A stretch of DNA of 64,000 nt from the NCBI GenBank assembly GCA_017979445.1, contig CM030707.1:23938586-24002585 (forward strand). The letters run 5' to 3'. Within the stretch, counting starts at the first letter, position 1. Each line of letters opens with the position of its first letter. Origin of the DNA: Akebia trifoliata. Taxonomy: Eukaryota; Streptophyta; Magnoliopsida; Ranunculales; Lardizabalaceae. Under the pieces are notes generated by a model. That model saw only the letters and a list, made by a program, of their open reading frames with translations. It made no database searches and was not told where the DNA came from. Both the position numbers and the translations under genes were made by a program. Shown piece after piece: positions 55,801 through 64,000 of this stretch.

Positions 55801-57455
55801 CATGCAAAAAAAAATAGATTTTTTTGTAAATCATTTTTCCTTAAAAGAAATAAATCTTTTGTAAGTCATTTTTCCTTCATTTTCTTTTCTTTTGGAAAAT
55901 ATTCTCTTCTGAAAAATCATTTTTTCTCTGAAAAATATTTTTCTTTTGGAGAACATTTTCTTGGAAATTTTTTTTCTAGGGAGCACTTCTTTTGGAAAAT
56001 ACTTTCTTTTGTAAACCATTTTTCTTCTTTAAAAATGGGTTGAACCCCGAATTTAGAAAAGAATTTGATTTCTATTTTAACCCAAATGGCCCGGCCCATC
56101 ATGATTGTGAGATGGACTGGGTCATTGCAAAAGATGGATTCTTTATTGGGTCGATGCACCCATTTTAATCAGGTAAAACAAAAACTTGAGGACAACCATA
56201 CATTCTGATCTACACATTCACATCATTCATATACATTCATCAATCATAAGGTTCTATTCAATGAACAACCCGGGAACACCCCCGATAAGTTCAAGTCGTG
56301 ATCTACAGGGAAGGTTTCTAGACTCTAAGCTTACTACGTGCAATGCATTTTTATCTGGCCACCCTTGCCCAAGCACACCTATATACCTCTCGCTACGTGA
56401 TGACTTGGTTTGATATACCGTATAGGTGATAATTTAAAACCCCAACTCACTTCTCTGAAGGCAAAAACAGTCAGTTTGTCCCCCAGTTGAGAGATGGCGC
56501 ACAATGTTGAGCAATGGCCCACTTAAATACCTCTCGTCTAGAATAAACGTAGTCTATCCCCCTCGTACAGTAGGGTACAGCGGGGCAGGATCTCACTTAG
56601 GCACTAGTTTTGACCAAGAAGTGCAATTGATGTACTTGGATTATCTTTGATATACCTACAAGTACAAGTCAAGAGTTGTAGCTTTCATAAATGGTTTGGC
56701 ATCCCACGAGGGGACCGACCATGTACTAGTATTACGTTGGCAATCGAGACATGTGACTGTGTGGCTCACAATAGGTCGAAGGCTCAGGTCACTCCAGCTT
56801 GAGTGCATCGATATACCTTTCAGAGTTACCTGATCAATCGGTACTGATGTCCCAATTTAATATACCCTAAGGTACGTGACTAGAGTTGTGATTTTCATGA
56901 ATGACGTCGCATCTCCGAAGAGACCGGGCCACGCACTAGTGTCACGTTGGCTATATGGGATACGCAAGCGTGCAAAACGATAAATGTGCTAATGCTGTGT
57001 GCAAAACAGGGTGGGGTGTGCCCGGGGCCTTTTCAAACAAATAGGCCCATAGGCTTGATCAAAGCACAACATATATTCAAGTATCAATGACATCAAGTAT
57101 CCAGAAATCAATAGATCAAACCAATCAAATTATCAAAGATTGAATACATGCATATGACAAGAGCAAGCATAACACATTAAATCAATAACATCAAACGACA
57201 AAGGAAGAATTGATCATGATCGAATATGCATATATCATGGTAAATCAATCAATGAATATAACATGGAATCACTGATCCAATCCAATATTGAAACAAGCAC
57301 ACAATTTTTTAATCCAAATCAAATAGATTTCTTTTTTATGGTCCAATCAAAGGTTATTTTGGGTGATCCAAAATAATTCGAAACTTCAAAGAATATTAAA
57401 TTGAGGATAGAATGGTAATCGTGGAGCAGTGATGAATCTTTTTTTTTTTTTTTTT
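55801..57455 (-). other. Tat-B leader, first part
   Basis: This begins with the CATGC target duplication and a TTTTCCTT/GGAAAA-rich patch (55830-56030). Two related segments at about 56690-56780 and 56890-56980 (GAGTTGT....TTTCAT.AATG, then GACC....CAC..ACTAGT.T.ACGTTGGC) form a diverged direct repeat. No gene is seen. Confidence 0.45.
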
Positions 57456-57660
57456 CAAAAAAAAAAAAAAAAGAACAAAACCAATTTTTTTATGATCCAA
57501 ACAAAAATCACTTTGGGCGAGGACCAAACTAGCTTGACTAACACAATAAGATTTCAAAAAAAAAAAAAAAAAAAGAACAAAACCAATTTTTTTATGATCC
57601 AAACAAAAATCACTTTGGGCGAGGACCAAACTAGCTTGACTAACACAATAAGATTTCAAA
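57456..57660 (-). repeat. About 102-bp tandem duplication with A-run
   Basis: Two nearly identical copies of an A-run followed by GAACAAAACCAATTTTTTTA and continuing to AATAAGATTTC lie side by side at about 57456 and 57556. Confidence 0.9.
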
Positions 57661-57879
57661 ATTACTAAGGGTCATTATGCCACGTGGTTCATCATGTTGG
57701 CAATCCAATATCACAACCTCATAGATTTTGATGGAAAAAAAAATGTGGATCCGAGAATTCAATTTAATAATAACAATAATACTTAAATCCAAGGTTTGAA
57801 AATGGGTGGCTAAGAAATTCCATTTAAATTTAGAATCAAAATTGTATGATGAAGTATACAATTATAGATGATAAAATTT

Positions 57880-58115
57880 TAAGAACTTTAAAAATGATAA
57901 ATTTTCAGCATTGGACTTCTATTTTCAAAGTTGTAGATCATAGCCAAACTTTCAACATCGACGAGTAAGATCAATATTTTATTTTATTTTTTTTATTTAT
58001 TTAAAAACTTAATTTTTTCTAAGAAATCTACAAGGCTACGACATTAGATTTCTAATTTGATGTTCCATGTGGACCAATGACACCTAGTAAGATTTAATAT
58101 CTTACTGAGTGAGTC
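57880..58115. repeat. Relative of the foldback Mutator-like element
   Basis: TTTTCAGCATTGGACTTC, CATAGCCAAACTTTCAACATCG and GTGGACCAATGACACCTAGTAAG follow the order of the right arm at 8590-8790 (GGCCCACTGACCCTTGGTAAG). It lies immediately beside the captured ABCB fragment. Confidence 0.4.
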
Positions 58116-58342
58116 ATGATAGTATAGCTAAAAAAATGAGTTTATATTCAATTTTTCACTGTTGTGTGGCTAAAACACACACAACGTGCTGCCAGCACAC
58201 AACACACTCATCATCTTTTTTCTTGTCTTTTAATGTTGCTGCCAGCAGCTCTCACAACTCACATTTTTTACATTACTACCACCACGCTCAACTCACGCAT
58301 AACTCATTTTTTCTGTTTTTAATATGCTGCCACCAGACCACT

Positions 58343-58970
58343 TATTTGTTGCTGCTTGATTTAACTTTAGGCTTATATAATTTCACCATCATGGGCTTTT
58401 CCATGTGAGCCCAAGAATCTTTCAACCCAAAGATGCAAAGCACACGAACATATTGCAAGTCCATATGTAAATTCAAGTCCAAGAAGGCCTTGCACAAGAC
58501 TTATCAAAATAACATTTTCTCAGTGTTGCTTGAATACTTAGCCAATGTTTCGTGTGTGAATGCATATAAAGTCCCAACGTACGAGACAGCCTATTCGGCC
58601 ACACTTGCTGCTTCAACATATGCATCTTAAATATTTTCAGCAAGCTTTGACCTGATGACTATAGTTAGCCGTTCTCCGGTAAGAATCCAGCATGAGACCT
58701 CAATCCAACCAGCGACCAAAACAACTAACGCATTGTAAACAATCTGCAGAGCATGCTTTGAAAACTTCTGAAATAGTTCTTTAGATCTCCAATCTAATTT
58801 GTCACATCTCAGCAAGTGAAGAACTTTCCAAAGAAACGAAAATACCCAACAAGTGCCATTCCATGAGCTTCAACAGCCAACGACTCAACAACCATGATAA
58901 ACCAATCGAAGTTATCTACACAAGTAAATAACCTAGAAAATGGCACAACTGCTGGTGGTGGTTTTCTACA
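58343..58970 (-). pseudogene. ABCB6/ABCB20: Captured ABCB6/ABCB20-like transporter gene fragment
   Basis: Minus reads in order: PPPAVVPFSRLFTCVDNFDW (about 58965-58900) and AVEAHGMALVGYFRFFGKFF; after a stop and shift, HALQIVYNALVVLVAGWIEV and SCWILTGERLTIVIRSK; then a join to LAENI, stop, DAYVEAASVAE, stop, AVSYVGTLYAFTHETLAKYS; then LVQGLLGLEFTYGLAICSCA, LHLWVERFLGSHGKAHDGEI and finally LNQAATN. This follows the first transmembrane domain of plant ABCB6/ABCB20 (P-glycoprotein-type transporters) from near the N-terminus onward, with one internal deletion of about a hundred residues after RSK. It sits 0.85 kb downstream of the Tat-B primer site, in the sense direction. At least three stops and shifts make it non-functional. 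Confidence 0.8.
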
Positions 58971-59802
58971 GACATTTTGGTGGTATTCAAGACTATAAAA
59001 CCACTCAGATAGAGAGGGAAGAGAGATGCACTCTCTCTACTGCCCCTACTTCACACAGATGTGAAGAAGTAAAATTTTTTTACTAACAACCCTCCACACG
59101 TTGCAACGTTGGTTTTTTTTTTTTTAGAAAGCGACTTTCATGTCTTTGCTGTTAGCAACGGTAGAAAGAAAAAAAAAATTTGAAGAACAAATGGAGAAGA
59201 GAGAGATAACATTATCTCTCTGCTGTTTCCATTGGAGAAGAAGATGGAAAAAATAAAAATCATTTTTTGATTATTGCACACCAGCCATTCTTTGTAAAAA
59301 TGTTGCTGTCCCTGCCCCTTAACAGTACAAAACAAATTTTTTTAAAAAAAAAAAACGTTGCTGCCCCTTGGCAGTACATTAAAAATATTTTTTTTTAAAT
59401 GTAATGCCAAATGGCAGATTGACTCAAAAATAAAATAAAAACTAAAAAAAATCCAAAGATAGATCGATTCCTAAAATAATAGATAAAAAACTAAAAAATC
59501 TATATGGTGTAACAACTATCACTCCATCCTTAATGCAATCATCCTTTGAAATCCCAAATTATTTAGGGTTATTCCGAATGACCCTCAATTGAACCGCAAA
59601 AGTAATGCTTGATTGAACCATAAAAATAATATGCCGAGATATCCAATACTCAAAAATACATGCTCAATAATCGAATCAAAACACAAAGATGCAAATAAAA
59701 TAATAAATAAACAAATAAACCAACAAAATAAATAAATAACATTATAGGTAATTTTAGCAATGCTCCCATACTTGGGATTTTTCAAGTCTGATCATCAAAA
59801 AG
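58971..59802 (-). other. Tat-B leader near the primer site
   Basis: AT-rich, with A- and T-runs and no recognised protein. Three similar segments (GTTGCTG(T/C)CCCT near 59305 and 59357 and around 59095) form small direct repeats. Confidence 0.4.
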
Positions 59803-59820
59803 TCCCTAGCAGTGTCGCCA
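59803..59820 (-). other. Primer binding site of Tat-B
   Basis: On minus, TGGCGACACTGCTAGGGA lies one base after the 5' LTR. It is the Tat-type site with two apparent changes. Confidence 0.8.
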
Positions 59821-59821
59821 C

Positions 59822-61405
59822 TGAAATCGCCCTCGACCAGCGGGGTGTACAGATCCACTTTTGACCTTTGAGGTTTGGGAGTCGCCACCTAGTTATTACG
59901 ATCTAGGAACCTAACTTTGACTCTAAAAGGTAAATAAACTAATCTACGTAAGAAAAATACGGATCCGAGGATCATGTTACGGGGTTGGAAGGTGTTAGGC
60001 ACCAACCCCGCCCGGCAAACGCCGGTCTCTACTTATCCCAAATAAGACTACATTGCTAACAAAAAAGAAATCTAGATAGAAAAAATTAAAGAAATTTTAC
60101 CTTCGAGCACAACGGCTCTATTCCTTCAAATTTGATAAAACCGCTCATTGTACTGTACTCTTTGCTTCATTCTGTCTCCGGATCTGATTTCTGATCTCCG
60201 AGGCAAGGTATCTTTTTCTTAGATCAAGATTCTTCGAATTTTGTTATGGATTTTTAGGATATTTTTGAAGAACTTCTAGGTATTTTTCAAGCTAAAATCG
60301 AAGTATGGGTGTTAGGTAAGGAGTTGGGACTTCAAAATTAGGATTTTTGAGAGGCTAGGGAAGCTTTTTGACCTACTTCTCTTAGGATTTTTCCTTGGAT
60401 ACGAAAATAGGGTATGGAGGCTCCTATTTATAAAATTTTTTAGAAGAATTAGGATTTGATTAGGATTTCTTTTAGGATTTTGACTTTAGTCTTATGAGAT
60501 TGACTTAGTCTTTAGGGTTTTAATTTAGGGTTTTGATTTTAGTCTTATGAGATTGACTTTAATACTTTGACTTTAGTCTTTCTTGATTGATTTTTAATAT
60601 CTTGACTTTAGTCTTACTTGATTTACTTTAATTTTTGGAGAACCCCCTTTTATTATATCTTTAATTCTTTAGGTCCCCTAGGTGGAGGGGTCCTTAAATA
60701 AATATCTTGGCAACCATCAATAATTTTGCCTGATTGATTGATTTTTTAGTTTAAATTTTTAAATTAATTTTATTAATATTTCACTTTACATTATTTTATG
60801 ATTTATTTATTAATTTCAAAAATTTTAATTATTAAAATTGTAAAATTACCGTTTTACCCTCGAAGATGATTTTTTGCGTTTTAAGTCATTTTTCAATATT
60901 CCATGATGTTTTGGAATCAATTTTTCATAAGGAATTCAATAGGAATATTGATTTGTGTCATTTATGAAATTTTTTGTGTGAAATGATCACGAACTTTATG
61001 AGGGGCATTTTCATAATTTTGTCAAATTTTGTGAAAATTAGCAAAATGATTTATTTGGTTTCAATTTGTTGTTTTATGTGTTTTAAAAGGATTTTCCTAA
61101 GCGTAGCATGGGCTCTAGGGATGTTTTAAGGTTAGGGATATTTTGGTAATTTGGTCATTTTTTAGTGATTTTTATCGTAAAGCTTCTTTTTGTCTGGAAG
61201 ATGATGATTTCTAAGTTCTTGGGATTATATTTTCCTAGCATAGCGTGGTTTCTACAGTTTTGTCAGTTCGAGATACCTCATTCGAATTTCTGAAACATAT
61301 CTAGTAACAAAATAAAGCATTGGAATAAACATCCATCATTGGGAACCGTTGCGATCGAGTTGACGAGTTAATTAATCAGGCGAATGCAAAAATGGGGTGT
61401 CTACA
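59822..61405 (-). repeat. 5' LTR of Tat-B
   Basis: This begins TGAAATCGCCCTCGACC and ends GGGGTGTCTACA. It is about 85 bases shorter than its partner because of fewer TTTTGACTTTAGTC units. Confidence 0.9.
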
Positions 61406-61410
61406 GTTTG

Positions 61411-61747
61411 ATTGTGATCAAGGTCCACAGTGCGCCACGTTGGTCGGGATCAACTTTAATTGGTAAAGAATATGCAGACTCAATTTGGATCATACATGGA
61501 CACTTAGGAAAGTCGAGATTCTATTTAAAATGGTGACGAGTGGTAAGCACTAAATTTAATGATAAAAATGAGTCATTTAAGTATTTTTAAGCCTTAAAAT
61601 CAAAATAAATAAAATCCAAGAGAAAAGTTGTCAAGACTGATATAAGGGACGAAATAAGTAAATTTTTTATTTTAAAAGGTTTTATTTCAAGTACGGACTA
61701 GGGTATTTTATACTTTTCCGTGCTTGAAACACAGACCAGTACGTCCA
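61411..61747 (-). other. Tat-A leader, right part
   Basis: This resumes Tat-A after Tat-B. It matches Tat-C 52800-53300, including the TCAAGTACGGACTAG module. The similarity stops where Ty1/copia text begins. Confidence 0.65.
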
Positions 61748-63316
61748 AAACAAAATTATTGTATTAGTCTATTTAGGAGACTAAAGAACATCTCAGATTG
61801 TTGGAAAAGGTAAAGCGATCATTAAGCTGACTTCTGGGAAGACACTAGTACTCATAGATGTTCTTCATGTTCCTACCATTAGAAGAAATATTGTATCTGC
61901 GTCTCTTTTGAAGAAAACTGGAATAAAACTTGTGTTTAAGTTGAACAAACTAGTATTGATCAAAAATGAGATATTTTTACGAAAAAAATATTGTAATGGG
62001 GGTTTGTTTGTACTTAATATCATGAATGAAATTGCATCGTTTTATGCTTATCTTGTTGAGTCAATTTCTTAATGGCATGCTAAACTAGCTCACACTAGTA
62101 TAGGAAAATAAAAAAAAATTGAAAAACTTAGGTATTTTACTCAGTTTAAAAATTAAAGAATTAAATAAATGCGAGATTTGTGTAGAATCAAAATTTACAA
62201 ATAAGTCACATTATAACATATCAAGAACATCTTCAGAACTTCTTAGTCTTATTCATACTGATCTTGGAGATTTTAGAAATATTGAGTCTAGAGGAGGTAA
62301 AAGGTATTACATTACTTTTATAGATGATTATTCTAGATTTACAAAAGTCTATTTTCTTAGAAGTAAAAATGAAGTAGAAGATATGTTTTTGAAATATAAA
62401 AATGAAGTATAAAATATATTAGATAGAAAGATTAAGAGACTAAGATCTGATAGATGAGGAAAATATGATTCTAATCTCCTTAGTCATTTTTGTGAACAAA
62501 ATGACATTATACATGAAATCATACCTCCATATGTACCTAAATCAAATGGAATAACGGAAAGGAAGAACAGATCTCTTAAGAAAATGTTAAATGCGTTACT
62601 TATAAACTCTAGAATGCTTAATAACATGTGGGGATATGTTATTTTAACTACATATCACATTACTAATAGGATTCCCTATAGGAAATTAGGAATAACTCCT
62701 TATGAGCTTTGGAAAGATTATATATTTAACTTAGATTACCTAAATGTGTGGGGTGTTTATGTAAAGTAGGACTCCGAAAAAATAAAAAGAGGAAGATAGG
62801 ACATAAAACAATTGATTGTGCATTTTTAGGATACTCTGAAAATAATACTTCATATAGATTCTTATCCTTAAGATCTAATGAAGATGGTATTGATAACAAT
62901 GTCATTATGAAGTAGGGATGCTGAATTTTTTGAGAATATTTTTTCAAGAAAATTTAAAACTTCTTTAAGTTCTAATGATAAAGGAAAAAAATGATGAAAG
63001 GAGAAAAGTCAATTCTTGAATCTTTTCCTAAAGAGATAGATCCTAGTGAGATAATAGAAGAAATAAAATCTAGAAGGGGTAAACGGTTTAGAAAAGAAAC
63101 CAATCTAGGAGGTAATTTTTATACTTATTTAGTGGATGCTGATCAATTATTTTATCAAGAAACAGTGACATCTTTTGATGTTCTTTTTTGGAAAAAAATC
63201 ATTAACAGTGAATTAAAGTCAGTCATGTTAAACCATACTTGGGAATTAGTGGAGTTACCCAAAGGTAGCAAACCTATTAGATGCAAATGTGTATTTAAAA
63301 AGAAATTAAGATCAGA
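61748..63316 (+). pseudogene. Truncated Ty1/copia pol (integrase to RT start)
   Basis: In order on plus: IIKLTSGKTLVLIDVLHVPT (about 61817), KYCNGGLFVLNIMNEIASF, the WHAKLAHTSIG pre-integrase block, KCEICVESKFTNKS, the integrase core with LIHTDLGDF (first Asp, about 62255), YYITFIDDYSRFTKVYFL, LRSDR (second Asp, followed by TGA), NGITERKNRSLKKMLNAL (catalytic Glu) and RIPYRKLGITPYELWKDY. It then runs through the linker to the RT start WELVELPKGSKPIRCKCVFK. Both LTRs, gag and the RT core are missing. Stops occur throughout. Confidence 0.85.
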
Positions 63317-64000
63317 CAAAAAGAAGCTTCACGATAAAAATTACTAAAAATGATCAAATGACCAAAATATCCCTAGAGCCTACATTATGCTTAGAAAAAT
63401 CTTATCAAATACATAAAATAACAAATTGAAATCAAATAAATCATTTCGTCAATTTTCACAAAATTCGACAAAATTACTAAAATGCCCCTCATAAAGTTCA
63501 CAATCATTTCATAAATGACACAAACCAATACTTCCATTGAATTCATTACGAAAAATCGATTCCAAAACATCCTGGAACATTGAAAAATGACTTAAAACGT
63601 AAAAAATCTTCTCCGATGACAAAACGATAATTTTACAATTTTAATAAGTAAAATTTTCAAAATTAATAATTAAAATATTAATTAATGTAAAGTGAAATCC
63701 TAATTAAAATTAATTTTTTAAGTCAATCAAGTAAGACTTAAATCAAAATCCTAAAATCTAGTCAATCAAGGAGACTTAAGTCAAAATCCTAAAATCTAGT
63801 CAATTAAGTGAGACTTCCGTCAAAAACCTAAAATCAAGTCAATCAAGTAAGACTTAAGTCAAAACCATAAATTCTAGTCAATCAAGTGAGACTTAAGTCA
63901 AAATCATAATCAATCTAATAAGACCAAAGTCAAACCCTAACCCTAATAGAATTCTAATTAAACTCTAAAACTATCTAAAAGAAACATAATCTAACTCTAA
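63317..64000 (+). repeat. Partial LTR of the Tat-B family, opposite strand
   Basis: This is the reverse complement of the Tat-B LTR from near 36680 (GACAAAAAGAAGCTT..ACGATAAAAAT) backwards. It begins abruptly in mid-LTR at the copia junction and runs out of the window. From about 63720 it has an expanded run of roughly 40-base units built on CTAGTCAATCAAGTGAGACT. Confidence 0.8.

Larger units (their letters stand above)
35236..61405 (-). mobile_element. Tat-B: Tat-lineage Ty3 element hosting Tat-C
   Basis: The LTRs are 35236-36904 (3') and 59822-61405 (5'), with perfect flanking GTTTG (35231-35235 and 61406-61410). The primer site and polypurine tract are present and show the minus orientation. 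Of 26.2 kb, 14.7 kb is Tat-C. Pol is reduced to a short RT N-terminal trace and the integrase end. The LTRs differ visibly, with gaps of tens of bases, so this is an older insertion than Tat-C, as the nesting requires. Confidence 0.9.
19225..61747 (-). mobile_element. Tat-A: oldest Tat-lineage Ty3 element, interrupted
   Basis: The left (3') LTR is 19225-21105. Internal sequence continues in 21106-22259, 30396-33014, 33395-35235 and 61411-61747, with the gaps occupied by later insertions. The pieces align in order with Tat-C: 3' UTR blocks (31130-31440 against 44430-44600, and 31620-31830 against 42888-42970), then the GGGTC..GACCC array, then the TACGGACC block and leader. Tat-A keeps a gag remnant but no recognisable pol. 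Its 5' LTR is not in the window, because the right end is cut by a Ty1/copia fragment. The 5 bases left of the LTR are GATGT. Confidence 0.75.

Noticed and set aside
58109..58408. 99-codon plus-strand frame beginning MSHDSIAKKM
   Set aside because: His/Ser/Thr-rich chance frame partly antisense to the ABCB fragment, which gives a far better explanation.

Overview
This window is repeat-dense nuclear DNA from a flowering plant, most likely a eudicot. The evidence is plant L1-type LINEs, Ty3/gypsy retrotransposons of a Tat/Ogre-like lineage (an extra archaeal-type RNase H, and a primer site of the TGGCGACTC..CTGGGGA type), a second Ty3 family with 3.1-kb LTRs and an initiator-tRNA-Met-type primer site, Ty1/copia, Mutator-like and Tourist-like elements, and fragments of plant genes. 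I cannot name the species. I see no intact, functional-looking gene. No bacterial gene, CRISPR array or rRNA/tRNA gene is visible.

Layout. 1-4.1 kb holds three decayed LINEs, one of which (1524-4117) has the inverted 5' end typical of twin priming. 4.1-6.1 kb carries two exon-sized host-gene pieces on the minus strand: an RXT3-like exon and the first exon of a MIC10-like gene with an in-frame 15-codon duplication. 6.5-9.2 kb has a Tourist/Harbinger-like element (6622-7801) inserted in an old LTR, then a long foldback Mutator-like element (8059-9163). 9.2-13.0 kb is AT-rich, with a SUMO-like fragment and one unidentified exon-like ORF. 13010-16195 is a solo LTR. 16.2-19.2 kb is AT-rich with a hairpin MITE and a SINE.

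From 19225 nearly everything is nested retrotransposons. Tat-A (minus strand, left LTR 19225-21105) runs to about 61747 and is interrupted by three insertions: a gag-only Ty3 element (22265-30390, target duplication AGTTT), a 380-bp Mutator-like MITE (33015-33394, 9-bp duplication) and Tat-B (35236-61405, target duplication GTTTG). Tat-B is itself interrupted by Tat-C (41107-55800, target duplication CATGC). A truncated Ty1/copia pol (61748-63316) and a partial LTR of the Tat-B family on the other strand close the window.

How the parts relate. Tat-C keeps a long RT/RNase H/integrase frame but has no gag or protease. Tat-A keeps a gag remnant but has lost pol. Tat-C has LTRs that differ at about a dozen sites in 1.64 kb, so it moved recently, presumably with gag supplied in trans. 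The Tat elements carry a set of distinct minisatellites with units of 11, 28, 33, 57 and 63 bp. One of these (57 bp) is present as about three decayed units in Tat-A and about forty in Tat-C. The most unusual item is a fragment of an ABCB6/ABCB20-type transporter gene lying in sense orientation inside the leader of Tat-B (58343-58970), which looks like capture of a host gene by a retrotransposon.
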